64,000 nucleotides of DNA from Mycobacterium paraseoulense (GTDB lineage: Bacteria; Actinomycetota; Actinomycetes; Mycobacteriales; Mycobacteriaceae). A program made the translations under genes and the position numbers. The stretch is from assembly GCF_010731655.1 (NCBI RefSeq), contig NZ_AP022619.1, positions 3,286,001 through 3,350,000 on the forward strand. Direction: 5' to 3'. Under the pieces are notes generated by a model. It made no database searches and was not told where the DNA came from. It saw nothing but the letters and a program-made list of their open reading frames with translations. Numbering within the stretch: position 1 is the first letter of the stretch; every line of letters starts with the position of its first letter. This document shows, one piece after another, positions 52,596 to 61,141 of this stretch.

Positions 52596-53465
52596 ATGGA
52601 GGGAAAGATCGGGGTCCCGGGCGGCGACGTGTGGTTCAAGCGGGTCGGTAGCGGGGACGGCGTGCCCCTGCTCGTGGTTCACGGCGGGCCCGGCTTACCC
52701 CACACCTACCTGCGGTCGCTCGAGCGGTTGACCGACGAGCGAGAAGTCATTTACTGGGATCAGCTCGGCTGCGGCAAGTCCGACCGCCCATCGAACCGTG
52801 ACCTGTGGACCATGCAGCGCTCGGTGGCCGAAATGGATGCCGTCGTAAGGGCTCTCGACCTCCACCGTTTCCACGTCTTCGGCAACTCGTGGGGCGCAAT
52901 GATGGCGCAGCAGTACACGCTCGACGTCACGTCGGGCGCTGTCAGCCTCACCATCTCCAACAGCATCGCGTCCATCCCGCAGTTCTCCGAGATGGTGGCC
53001 CGGCTGAAAAACGGGCTCGATCCGGCGACGCAATCGGCCATCGAACGTCACGAGGCCGCCGGGACGACGTACACGACCGAATACCAGAACGCGATCCGCA
53101 CCTGGAACGAAACCTACCTCTGCCGCGCACGCCCTTGGCCCCCAGAGCTTTTGGCGGCCTTCGCCGACATGGGCACCGAAATCTTCGAGACGATGTTCGG
53201 GCCGAGCGACTTTCGCATCGTCGGCACCATCCGAGACTGGGACGTGTTCGATCGGTTGGCCGAAATTTCGTTGCCCACCCTCATCCTTGCCGGCAGGTTC
53301 GACGAATGCGCGCCCGAGCACATGTGGGACATGCACCGGCGCATAACGGGATCGAGCTTCGAGTTGTTCGAGAAGAGCTCCCACATGCCCTTCATCGAGG
53401 AGCCGGACAAGTTCGACCGGGTGATGCGTGGCTTCCTGCGGCGACACGACTCGCCGCCGGCGTGA
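52596..53465 (+). CDS. Alpha/beta hydrolase, proline iminopeptidase-like (S33)
   Basis: A 289-residue hydrolase: the S33 signature HGGPG (29-33), nucleophile Ser98 in GNSWG, Asp in AGRFDECAPE and His in SSHMPFIEEP. The ATG at 52596 was chosen because AGGAGG precedes it by about ten bases and the protein then starts as expected (MEGKIGVPGGDVWF); an extension to 52497 has no support. Divergent from the thiolase-MeaB unit and sharing its GAGAATA box. Substrate may be a small ester or amide rather than a peptide. Confidence 0.9.
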   Translation: MEGKIGVPGGDVWFKRVGSGDGVPLLVVHGGPGLPHTYLRSLERLTDEREVIYWDQLGCGKSDRPSNRDLWTMQRSVAEMDAVVRALDLHRFHVFGNSWGAMMAQQYTLDVTSGAVSLTISNSIASIPQFSEMVARLKNGLDPATQSAIERHEAAGTTYTTEYQNAIRTWNETYLCRARPWPPELLAAFADMGTEIFETMFGPSDFRIVGTIRDWDVFDRLAEISLPTLILAGRFDECAPEHMWDMHRRITGSSFELFEKSSHMPFIEEPDKFDRVMRGFLRRHDSPPA

Positions 53466-53470
53466 CGCGC

Positions 53471-54238
53471 TCAGTTCTTGCCGGCGGCCAACTTGGTGAC
53501 GATCGACCGGAAATCTTCGGTCGTGAACGACTGGTGCTCGGCCGAGAGGGCATAGTCCAGGCTGGCCAGCACCGCCCGCTCCAGGTGGATGTTCAGCACC
53601 CGTTTAGTGCTTTCGACCGCCTGCTGCGGCAGGTCCAAGATCTTCTTGGCACAGGCGATTGCCTGCGCAAGCGGGTCGGAGGCCACGTGGTTGGCCAGCC
53701 CCAGTTCGACGGCGCGCTGCGCGCTGATGCGGGTGCCCGTGAGCGCGAACTCCTTGGCCAGCAGCAAACTGATGTGCAGCGGCCAGGTCAACGGGCCGCC
53801 GTCGGCCGCCACCAGCCCCACCTGCACGTGCGGGTCGGCGAGGTAGGCATCCTCGGCGATGTAGACGATGTCGCTCAGCGCTACCAGGCTGCAGCCCAGC
53901 CCGACGGCGGGCCCATTCACCGCGGCCACCACGGGAATTCGGCACCGCGCCATGCCCAGCACGATCTCCCGTCCATCCCGGATGGTCTTGGCGCGCAGAT
54001 CGGCGTCGGCCGACAGTTCCTTCAGGTAGGAGAAGTCGCCGCCGGCTGAAAACGCCCGGCCGGCCCCGGTGATGACCGCCGCGCGGGCGGCGGGGTCATC
54101 GGTCAGTCGCTGCCACAGCCGCGCCAGCCCGACGTGCAGGTCGTCGTTGACCGAGTTGAGCGAGTCCGGCCGGTTCAAGGTGATGATCCGCAATGGGCCA
54201 TCGGCTTGGACGTCGATTTCGGCAGGCATGTCGTACAC
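53471..54238 (-). CDS. Enoyl-CoA hydratase/isomerase (crotonase) family protein
   Basis: A 255-residue crotonase with TLNRPDSLNSVND, GAGRAFSAGGDFS and NGPAVGLGCSLVALSD. By alignment the two hydratase glutamates are Ser and His, so a simple hydratase is doubtful. GTG start at 54238 is supported by GAAGGAG at six bases. It is downstream of the FadE pair and acyl-CoA synthetase in the same orientation (57-base gap), and is convergent with the hydrolase gene. Confidence 0.9.
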   Translation of the reverse strand: MYDMPAEIDVQADGPLRIITLNRPDSLNSVNDDLHVGLARLWQRLTDDPAARAAVITGAGRAFSAGGDFSYLKELSADADLRAKTIRDGREIVLGMARCRIPVVAAVNGPAVGLGCSLVALSDIVYIAEDAYLADPHVQVGLVAADGGPLTWPLHISLLLAKEFALTGTRISAQRAVELGLANHVASDPLAQAIACAKKILDLPQQAVESTKRVLNIHLERAVLASLDYALSAEHQSFTTEDFRSIVTKLAAGKN

Positions 54239-54295
54239 GTCAGACTCCTTCTATGGTCGTGACCCGCTTCACCCGGGCTTCGCCCGCGCTCGCGA

Positions 54296-55384
54296 TCACT
54301 CCGACAATCCCAAGATGCGTGAGGCGATGATGTTCTTTTGTATCTGTGATGTCCCGCCCATCACACTCTGCGCGCGGCTGTACAGATAGGCGCTGAGCAG
54401 GTCCGGATCGCGGGTCCCGGTGACCGCGAGTGCGGCGTGTCCGACGGATTGCTCGACCCAGGTCATCAGCAGCTTGTCGAGCGACCCCTCGGGCCCGTGC
54501 GAGACACCGTCGAGCTGTTCGGAGAGCCGGCGCCGCACGTGATGGGTCAACATCTCCGACTGGACCGCCGCCCACGCGAGCTCTTCGGGAACCGGACCCT
54601 CGTTGCGCGCGAACAGGCTTCGGACCAGCTTGCCGTATCGGGCCGCGTAGCCGAGGGTGGAGGGTTCGCGCTCGTGCCCGACGACGGTCATGGCGACCGC
54701 CCAGCCGTCGCCGGGGGCTCCGACCATCCGGTCGGCCGGTATCTTCGCATCGTCGAAGAACACCTGACCGAATTCGTTGGTCACCCCGTTGATCATGCGA
54801 AGCGGGCGCTGTTGCACGCCGGGCTGTTTCATCTCCAGCACGAAAGCCGACAACCCGCGGTGGCGTCTGGCCTCGGGGTCGGTGCGGGCCAGCAGCAGGC
54901 ACCAGTCCGCGACATCGGAGTAGCTGGTCCAGATCTTGTGCCCGTTCACCACATACGTGTCACCCTCGAGGCGAGCGGTGGTGGTCAGCGATGCCAGATC
55001 CGAACCGGCGCCGGGTTCGCTGAAGCCCTGACACCAGCGCTCGGTGCCGTTGATGATGCCCGGCAGGAAGCGTTGCCGCACTTCGTCATTGGCGTGCCGA
55101 CCGATCCCGTAGATCAGGTAGCCCACGCTGGGCCGCGGCGGGGCGCCGGCTCGGGCCAGCTCCTCGTCGATGATGACGTCGTATACCGGCGGCAACTCCT
55201 GTCCGCCGTACTCACGGGGGAACGACAGCCCGAAGAACCCTTCCCGATACAACGCCTGGTGCCATTCGGCCTGGCGCGCCCAGTACTCGTCGCCGGACCC
55301 GGAGAATTCTCCTGCGTGCGCGGAAAGCCAGGACCGCAGCCGGTCGCGGAAGGCCGCTTCCGCCGGTGAGTCACGAAAGTCCAA
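54296..55384 (-). CDS. Acyl-CoA dehydrogenase, long partner of a FadE pair
   Basis: A 362-residue FadE with WCQGFSEPGAGSDLASL, VNGHKIWTS and the C-terminal VMGGTSQIQKNIIASRILGL. The TTG start at 55384 has AAGGAG seven bases upstream and overlaps the next-upstream FadE gene by 14 bases. Together with the 301-residue protein upstream it forms the second heteromeric acyl-CoA dehydrogenase in the window, as in FadE28-FadE29-type sterol enzymes. Confidence 0.93.
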   Translation of the reverse strand: MDFRDSPAEAAFRDRLRSWLSAHAGEFSGSGDEYWARQAEWHQALYREGFFGLSFPREYGGQELPPVYDVIIDEELARAGAPPRPSVGYLIYGIGRHANDEVRQRFLPGIINGTERWCQGFSEPGAGSDLASLTTTARLEGDTYVVNGHKIWTSYSDVADWCLLLARTDPEARRHRGLSAFVLEMKQPGVQQRPLRMINGVTNEFGQVFFDDAKIPADRMVGAPGDGWAVAMTVVGHEREPSTLGYAARYGKLVRSLFARNEGPVPEELAWAAVQSEMLTHHVRRRLSEQLDGVSHGPEGSLDKLLMTWVEQSVGHAALAVTGTRDPDLLSAYLYSRAQSVMGGTSQIQKNIIASRILGLSE

Positions 55385-56276
55385 GATCGATCTCCTTCAA
55401 CGCGACCGGCCACAGCTCGGTCGAGGTCAGGGCGCGGCGCAGGTAGACGTGTACCAAGCAGTCCCAGGTGTTGCCGATGCCGCCGTGCACCTGGATGGCC
55501 GTTTCACAGACGGTTCGGGCGGCGCGCGCGCAGTAAACCTTCGCGATCTGCGCGGCGCGGATGGCCTCGGCGGGGGCCACCTCGTCGACCGCCCACGCGG
55601 CATGGCGCGACACGCTGATCGAACCTTCAATCAGCGCAAGGCTTTCGGCCAGCAGGTGGGCGATGGCCTGATAGGACCCGATCTGCTTGCCGTACTGTTC
55701 GCGGATCTTGGCGTAGTCGCAGGCGACGGCGTGCGCGCCCCGGGCGATGCCCACCAAGTCCGCCGTCGTGGCGACCAGCGCGAGCGCCCGCCACCGCGCC
55801 GCGATGTCGACCGGCACCTCGCCCAGCGCCACCGGCGCTCCCGCAATTTGCGCATCCGCTCGGGTCAAATCCGCGCCGTCGAGCGCGCCCTGCACGTCGG
55901 CGGCCAACACCTTGCCATCGGAAAGGCTCAGGGCCCGCTGGGCGCCGCGCGCGTCGATGGCGCGACCGTCGACCGCCACCGTCGCGCCCGCGCCGTCGGC
56001 TCCGACGTGACGGATCAGGTCGTCGGCGAGCGCCGGACCGAGAAATGGGGTGTCGACCAGTCGTCGTCCGAATTCTTCGGCGACAATGGCCAGTTCGACA
56101 CCCGAAGCCCCGTCGGAGCGCAGCGTTCTGAAGCCCGTCGCCGCAATTTGCTTGTCCAGGCGCGCGATCCGGCTCGGGTCGTCGAGGTCTTGGACGGCCG
56201 AGGGTCCGAGGTCGTCGGCCAGCTTGGCGGCGGCGTCGCGCAACTGTTGTTGTTCAGCTGTCAGACGTACATCCAT
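55371..56276 (-). CDS. Acyl-CoA dehydrogenase-like, short partner subunit
   Basis: A 301-residue FadE homologue with a full N-terminal helical domain (MDVRLTAEQQQLRDAAAKLA) but a reduced middle domain. The C-terminal domain has REQYGKQIGSYQAIAHLLAES and ETAIQVHGGIGNTWDC. The ATG at 56276 overlaps the acyl-CoA synthetase gene by 23 bases. Partner of the 362-residue FadE. Confidence 0.91.
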   Translation of the reverse strand: MDVRLTAEQQQLRDAAAKLADDLGPSAVQDLDDPSRIARLDKQIAATGFRTLRSDGASGVELAIVAEEFGRRLVDTPFLGPALADDLIRHVGADGAGATVAVDGRAIDARGAQRALSLSDGKVLAADVQGALDGADLTRADAQIAGAPVALGEVPVDIAARWRALALVATTADLVGIARGAHAVACDYAKIREQYGKQIGSYQAIAHLLAESLALIEGSISVSRHAAWAVDEVAPAEAIRAAQIAKVYCARAARTVCETAIQVHGGIGNTWDCLVHVYLRRALTSTELWPVALKEIDLGLS

Positions 56277-57657
56277 AGCGCTCCTTCAGGACTCGGCGCA
56301 GCACCTTGCCCGAAGGCAGGCGAGGAATCTCGGGCACGAACACGACCCGGCTCAGGTGTTTGTAGGAAGCCAGCCGCTGATCGACTCGGGCGGTGAGCTC
56401 GCCGGCATCCACGGGGGCGCATGTCGCGACCGCGGCGACCACCGCCTCCCCGTTGATTCCGTCGGGCACGCCGAACACGGCGCAGTCTCTGACGGCCGGA
56501 TGGCCGTGCAGCACCGTCTCGATTTCGGCGGGCGCGACCTGGAAACCGCGCACTTTGATCATCTCCTTGAGGCGGTCGGTGATCCTCAGCCAGCCGTCGC
56601 GGTCGAGCCAGCCGACGTCGCCGGTCCGGTACCAGCCGTCGTGGATCACCTCGGCGGTCGCTTCGGCCGGCAGGTAGCCGGCCATCAGCGACGAAGAGCG
56701 GGCCTGGATCTCGCCGACCTCCCCCGGGCAGACCGGCTCGCCCGTGTCCATCGAGACCACCCGCAGGTCGACGCCCGGCACCGGGCGCCCGACGGCGTCC
56801 AGCCGGGCGCCCTCGATCGGATTGCAGGCGATGACCGGCAGTTCCGTGGTCCCGTAAGCCGGGACCCAACCGACGCCGGTGCGTCGGGTCACCGTCTCCG
56901 CGACGTCGGCGCTCACCGGCGTGGCCCCCCACATGATGAAGCGCAGCGACGACAGGTCATAGGACTCGAGCGTGGGGTGAGAGGCGAGGGCCAGCGCGAT
57001 CGGTGCGACCGCCATTTCCACTGTGATGCGGTCGTTTTCGATGTGATAAAGGATCTGTTCGACGTCGAATCGGGGATGCAGACGCACGCAGGCCCCGGTG
57101 CGTAGCGCGGTGAGAATGTTGAGCAGGCCGAGGATGTGCGAGGGCGGGGTGGCGATCTGAATCCGGTCGCGCGGCGTCAGCCGCAGCGCCTGGCGCCAGT
57201 GCCGCACCGCCTCGTCCAGCGCCGCGTGGGTGTGCCGGACGGCCTTCGGCAGCCCGGTGGTGCCGGAACTGAACACCAGCACGGCGTCGGATCGCGGTGG
57301 CGGCGCCGTGGCCGTGGGCTCCCCGGGCGCGACCGGCTCGTCGAGGTGCAGCATCGGCATCGCGCCGTCCAGCACCGGGTGGTCGCCGACGGCGTGGGCG
57401 GGTTCGGTCAGGGCGAGCGCGTGGTCGACTTCGGCACTCTTCCATGCCGGGCTGATCAGCACGGCCGTTGCCCCCATCCGCCAGATCGCAAGCAGGACGG
57501 CGACGAATTCCGGCCGGTTGGACGCCATCACCGCGACCCGCTGACCTGCGGCGACACCTCTCCTGGCCAGGGTTGCGGCCCAGCCGCCGGCGAGCGTGTC
57601 GAGCTGAGGCAGGCTGAAACGCCGTTCCTCGAACACGACCGCAGCCGGCTCGGTCAC
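56254..57657 (-). CDS. AMP-dependent acyl-CoA synthetase (FadD-like, short)
   Basis: A 467-residue ANL-family ligase. The AMP/ATP loop is FSSGTTGLPKA (129-139), followed by YGTTELP, the core YRTGDVGWLDRDGWLRITDRLKEMIKVRG and the C-terminal catalytic Lys in RLPSGKVLRR. Compared with typical FadDs of 520-550 residues it has a shorter N-terminus, as in ring-acid CoA ligases. GTG start at 57657 after GGAAGGA. First gene of an acyl-CoA synthetase, FadE pair and crotonase unit; its promoter carries the GAGAATA box. Confidence 0.93.
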   Translation of the reverse strand: MTEPAAVVFEERRFSLPQLDTLAGGWAATLARRGVAAGQRVAVMASNRPEFVAVLLAIWRMGATAVLISPAWKSAEVDHALALTEPAHAVGDHPVLDGAMPMLHLDEPVAPGEPTATAPPPRSDAVLVFSSGTTGLPKAVRHTHAALDEAVRHWRQALRLTPRDRIQIATPPSHILGLLNILTALRTGACVRLHPRFDVEQILYHIENDRITVEMAVAPIALALASHPTLESYDLSSLRFIMWGATPVSADVAETVTRRTGVGWVPAYGTTELPVIACNPIEGARLDAVGRPVPGVDLRVVSMDTGEPVCPGEVGEIQARSSSLMAGYLPAEATAEVIHDGWYRTGDVGWLDRDGWLRITDRLKEMIKVRGFQVAPAEIETVLHGHPAVRDCAVFGVPDGINGEAVVAAVATCAPVDAGELTARVDQRLASYKHLSRVVFVPEIPRLPSGKVLRRVLKERYGCTSDS

Positions 57658-57728
57658 GTCCCGTCCTTCCCTGACAGGCCGGGCTGACCTGACATCCCCA
57701 CACTCTTGAGAAGATCCTATCGCTCTGT

Positions 57729-57749
57729 GAGAATAGTATTCTCTATAGT
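57729..57749 (+). promoter_or_regulatory. GAGAATA-box operator abutting a -10 element
   Basis: GAGAATAGTATTCTC at 57729-57743 is identical to the box at 13485. TATAGT, a near-ideal -10, begins at the next base (57744-57749), putting transcription start near 57756, 24 bases upstream of the ferredoxin GTG. The divergent acyl-CoA synthetase gene starts 72 bases away. Confidence 0.75.
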
Positions 57750-57779
57750 GAAGAATGCAAGTACGGGAGGGCGGTCGAC

Positions 57780-58115
57780 GTGTCAGTCGCCCGAAGCATC
57801 GAGGAGACCCCACGGGTGACAAATCCGTCAAACGGCTCCGGCGCGGGCACGGTGACCATCCACATCGACCGCAAGAAGGTGTCGGTGCCGCTGGTCCCCG
57901 GCGAGACGCTCTTGCAGAGCGCGCGGCGGGCCGGCCTGGAGCCGCCGTTCAGTTGCGAGGCGGGTAACTGCGGCACGTGCATGGCCAAGCTCGAAGAAGG
58001 CCATGCGACCATGCGCGTCAACGATGCCCTCGACGATGACGAGGTCGCCGAGGGCTACATTCTGACGTGCCAGGGCGTGCCGGACACCGATTCGGTCACG
58101 GTGCGTTACGAGTAG
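57780..58115 (+). CDS. [2Fe-2S] plant-type ferredoxin
   Basis: A 111-residue ferredoxin with Cys59, 64, 67 and 97 in the CEAGNCGTCMAK ... C pattern of plant-type [2Fe-2S] clusters. A 22-residue N-terminal extension precedes the core (TVTIHIDRKKVSVPL). GTG start at 57780 after GGGAGGG. It is a plausible electron carrier for the Rieske oxygenase at 6705, which lacks its own carrier but shares the same operator type. Confidence 0.92.
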   Translation: MSVARSIEETPRVTNPSNGSGAGTVTIHIDRKKVSVPLVPGETLLQSARRAGLEPPFSCEAGNCGTCMAKLEEGHATMRVNDALDDDEVAEGYILTCQGVPDTDSVTVRYE

Positions 58116-58138
58116 CGGCCCGAAGAGAGGTGGCGGCG

Positions 58139-58453
58139 ATGGCCAAGGGAATCATGTACGTCGAAAGCCGGCCCTGTTCGCCGGATCGCGAACAGGAGTA
58201 CAACACCTGGTACGACCAAGTACACATACCCGAACTGCTGGGGCTCGAGGGAATTGTCGCGGCACGCCGGCTGCGCCCGATTGACGGGCAGGGTCCCTAT
58301 GTCGCCATCTACGAACTCGAAGGCGATGATCTGCAGGCCATCTTGGACAACATGATCGCCAACGCCGGGCGGTTGCACATGTCCGATGCGTTGCAGCTGA
58401 ATCCCGCGCCCGTCCCGCGGCTGCTCGAGACGACCAGCGAGCGGAGCCGCTAA
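58139..58453 (+). CDS. Small dimeric alpha+beta barrel (EthD-like) protein
   Basis: A 104-residue protein with the ferredoxin-like alpha+beta barrel pattern: a first strand MAKGIMYVESRP, EYNTWYDQVHIPELLGLEG (the typical WYDxxHIPE segment) and ARRLRP. Such proteins are isomerases, dehalogenases or accessory factors in aromatic catabolism. AGAGAGG precedes the ATG at 58139, 24 bases after the ferredoxin stop. The exact reaction is unknown. Confidence 0.86.
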   Translation: MAKGIMYVESRPCSPDREQEYNTWYDQVHIPELLGLEGIVAARRLRPIDGQGPYVAIYELEGDDLQAILDNMIANAGRLHMSDALQLNPAPVPRLLETTSERSR

Positions 58454-58458
58454 GCCTC

Positions 58459-58677
58459 ATGAACGTCGATGACCTGATCATCCTGGCCACCCAGGTCTCG
58501 GCGATGTGCGCCCAGGATCTGCTGTGGGGCCCGGCGATGCGCGCCTACCCCGACCTGAAGTCCGCCTTCCACGGTGAAGGCCTTGCGCGCCAATGCGGTT
58601 GACGTGGACGTGTCCACCCGGCCGCGCGCCGAGTGGGCGCGGCTCTATCGGGAGAAGCAACTCGCCGGGATGACGTG
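58459..58677 (+). pseudogene. Amidohydrolase remnant
   Basis: Starting at the ATG at 58459 the frame encodes 46 residues with DLIILATQVSAMCAQDLLWG and AMRAYPDLKSAFHGEG, then stops. This corresponds to an internal segment of the amidohydrolase-2 family (compare QAAADLLWSKPIKEYPDLKIALSEGG in the gene at 4434). The N-terminal half and metal sites are missing, and immediately after the break another frame runs on for about 30 codons to a stop at 58677. I read this as the relic of a deleted amidohydrolase gene behind the ferredoxin operon. A small functional peptide is unlikely. Confidence 0.6.
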
Positions 58678-58740
58678 ACGACGCGGCCTACCGGCCGTCG
58701 TCGCCGAGTGTGCGGCTAGCCTCACACCGGCGTGAACGGC

Positions 58741-59778
58741 CTACTCGGTCAGCTCCGGCGGTGGCCGGTACTCGGGCTGGTACCCCGAAACGCGGATCGG
58801 ACTCCCGACGAGGCGGAAGTCACCCGCGGTCACAACAACCTCCGGGGTCGCTTCGAGCGCCTCGGGCAGCGTCCTGACCGCCGCCGCCGGCACCCCCAGC
58901 GGGCGCAGCCGGCGTTCCCACCCCGCGGCGGTGTCGGTCGCCAGCATGGCCGAGACCACCGTCAGCACCTCATCACGGCGGGCCACTCGTTCGGCCATCG
59001 TCTCGAAGCCGCCGATACCCGCCTCGGTGGCAAAGGATTTCCAGAAGCCGTCGTGCGTGATGAACAGCGCCAGATACCCGTCGGCGGTCGGGAAGAGTTG
59101 TGCCGGAACGTAATACGAATGGGCACCGTGGGGCCTTCGCTGTGGTTCGACACCCTCGTTGAGGTAGGCGGAGGCGTGGTAGTTGAGCTGCGACAGCATG
59201 GCGTCGCGCAGCGACACGTCCACTTGTCCACCGGTGCCTGAGATGATCTTGGCCAACAGCCCCAGCGCCGCGGTCATTCCGGTGGAGTTGTCGGCCGAGG
59301 AGTAACCCGGCAGCGTCGGCGGTCCGTCCGGGTCGCCGGTCAAGGCGGCGGTGCCGACGCCCGCCTGGACCACATAGTCGAAGGCCGGATCGTCGCCGCC
59401 CTGCAGGCCGAACCCGGTGATCGCCACGCAGACGATCCGCTCGTTGTGCCGGCGCAGCCGCTCGTAGGTCAGGCCCAGCCGGCGGATCGCCGACGGCTTG
59501 AGGTTCACCAGCAGCGCATGGGATTCCGCTACCAGCTCACCCAGCCGCTGCTGTCCCATTTCGGAGTTGAGGTCCAGACAAATGCTGGCTTTGTTGCGGT
59601 TGAGGCTGGCGAAGTAGGCGGGACCTACGCCCCGCGAGATCTCGCCGCCGCGCGGCTCGATCTTGGTGACCTCGGCGCCCAGGTCGGCGAGCAGCATGGT
59701 GGCGTACGGGCCGGCCAGCATGGTGCCGACCTCGAGGATGCGTATCCCCGCCAGCGGCCCGGCGGATGTCGGTGTCAA
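58741..59778 (-). CDS. Class III CoA-transferase (CaiB/BaiF family)
   Basis: A 345-residue family III CoA-transferase: LEVGTMLAGPYATMLLADLG, AEVTKIEPRGGE, YFASLNRNKASICLDL and the nucleophile Asp192 in VDVSLRDAML. A TTG start at 59778 overlaps the LLM stop as TTGA. Slightly shorter than the common 390-400 residues. Last gene of the mutase operon; it would exchange CoA between the product acid and a donor such as succinyl-CoA. Confidence 0.91.
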   Translation of the reverse strand: MTPTSAGPLAGIRILEVGTMLAGPYATMLLADLGAEVTKIEPRGGEISRGVGPAYFASLNRNKASICLDLNSEMGQQRLGELVAESHALLVNLKPSAIRRLGLTYERLRRHNERIVCVAITGFGLQGGDDPAFDYVVQAGVGTAALTGDPDGPPTLPGYSSADNSTGMTAALGLLAKIISGTGGQVDVSLRDAMLSQLNYHASAYLNEGVEPQRRPHGAHSYYVPAQLFPTADGYLALFITHDGFWKSFATEAGIGGFETMAERVARRDEVLTVVSAMLATDTAAGWERRLRPLGVPAAAVRTLPEALEATPEVVVTAGDFRLVGSPIRVSGYQPEYRPPPELTE

Positions 59779-60731
59779 CGCAATTCCGTTGCGAGCGAGG
59801 CGATCATCTCGCGTGTCCGGCGTTTGGAGGCGACGAGCTCGTCCCGATTGTCGCCGATGGGCAGCAGCCGCACCGACAGATCGGTCACGCCGGCGTCGGC
59901 GAAGCGGCGCATCCGGGCCAGAATCTGCTCCGCGTCGCCGGCCGCGCACAGATCGCCGACGTCGCGGGCATCGCCGCGTTCGAGCAGGCGCTGGTAGTTG
60001 GGCGACACCTCGGCCTCGCCCAGGATGCGGTTGGCCCGCTCCTTAGCCTCGTCGACTTGTGCGGGCGCACACAGGCATACGGGGATGCCCGCGACGATTC
60101 GCGGGGCGGGGCGCCCGGCGTCCGCGGCGGCCTTGGTGATCTTCGGCGCGATATGGTCACCGATCGCACGCTCGTCCGCCATCCACAGCACCGTGCCGTC
60201 GGCGAGTTCACCGGCAAGCTGCAGCATCACCGGCCCCAGCGCGGCGACCAGAACCGGCATCGGGGTATCGGCCCCGATCGCCAGAGGATTGTGCACCCTG
60301 AAGGAATCGTTCTCGACGTCAACCGGTCCCGGTCCGGCCATGGCGGAGTTGAGCACCTGCAGGTAGTCGCGGGTGTAGGCGGCCGGCTTCTCATACGGCA
60401 AGCCGAGCATGTCCCGGATGATCCAGTGGTGCGACGGCCCGACGCCCAGCGCCAGCCGTCCACCGGCGACGGCATGCACCGAGAGAGCCTGGCGGGCAAG
60501 GGCAATGGGGTGCTGGGCTTGCAGCGGAACCACCGCGGTGCCGAGCTCGATGCGCGAACTGTGCGCGGCCATCAACGACACCATGGTCAGGCAGTCGAAG
60601 TCGTCGGGCACCTGTGGCATCCACGCGGTGTCCAGACCCGCGGATTCGGCCCATTCGATATCGGCGACAAGCTTGTGCACCTTACGGGCCATATCGCCAC
60701 GTTCGGCGCCGATCATTACTCCGACGCGCAC
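59775..60731 (-). CDS. LLM-class (F420-type) oxidoreductase
   Basis: A 318-residue luciferase-like protein: MRVGVMIGAERGD, DTAWMPQVPDDFD, LGTAVVPLQAQHPIALARQ and GRLALGVGPSHHWIIRDMLG. The pattern fits the F420-dependent oxidoreductases abundant in mycobacteria. GTG start at 60731 overlaps the B12-subunit gene by 16 bases, and its stop overlaps the CoA-transferase start, so all are coupled. Confidence 0.92.
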   Translation of the reverse strand: MRVGVMIGAERGDMARKVHKLVADIEWAESAGLDTAWMPQVPDDFDCLTMVSLMAAHSSRIELGTAVVPLQAQHPIALARQALSVHAVAGGRLALGVGPSHHWIIRDMLGLPYEKPAAYTRDYLQVLNSAMAGPGPVDVENDSFRVHNPLAIGADTPMPVLVAALGPVMLQLAGELADGTVLWMADERAIGDHIAPKITKAAADAGRPAPRIVAGIPVCLCAPAQVDEAKERANRILGEAEVSPNYQRLLERGDARDVGDLCAAGDAEQILARMRRFADAGVTDLSVRLLPIGDNRDELVASKRRTREMIASLATELR

Positions 60732-61141
60732 TGTTCCTCCACAACGGGTTCGGGGGTGCCGGTGAGCGCGCGGATCTCGCGGACCAAGTCGTCCAGCGAT
60801 GTCCCGGTGGGGAATACCGCGGCGGCGCCGGCGGATAGCAGCTTGGGCACGTCGGCATGCGGGATCGTGCCCCCGACCACGACGGCGATGTCGGCGGCGT
60901 CGGCGGCCCGCAACGCTTCGATGGTGCGGGCGGTGAGTGCCAGGTGGGCACCGGACAGGATGCTCAAGCCCACCACCGCCACGTCCTCCTGGACGGCGAT
61001 CGAGGCGATGTCCTCGATGCGCTGCCGGATGCCGGTGTAGATCACCTCGAAGCCGGCGTCGCGCAGCGTGCGGGCGACGATCTTGGCGCCGCGGTCGTGC
61101 CCGTCCAGGCCGGGCTTGGCGACCAGAATTCGGGCGGCCAC
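60716..61141 (-). CDS. B12-binding small subunit of an acyl-CoA mutase
   Basis: A 141-residue cobalamin-binding domain: DGHDRG (13-18) gives the DxHxxG lower-ligand motif, followed by GLSILSGAH and VVVGGTIPHAD, the standard GxVGG region. The GTG at 61141 shares one base with the stop of the large-subunit gene (TAGTG). Together they form a split mutase like methylmalonyl-, isobutyryl- or 2-hydroxyisobutyryl-CoA mutases of the two-polypeptide type. Confidence 0.95.
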   Translation of the reverse strand: MAARILVAKPGLDGHDRGAKIVARTLRDAGFEVIYTGIRQRIEDIASIAVQEDVAVVGLSILSGAHLALTARTIEALRAADAADIAVVVGGTIPHADVPKLLSAGAAAVFPTGTSLDDLVREIRALTGTPEPVVEEQCASE

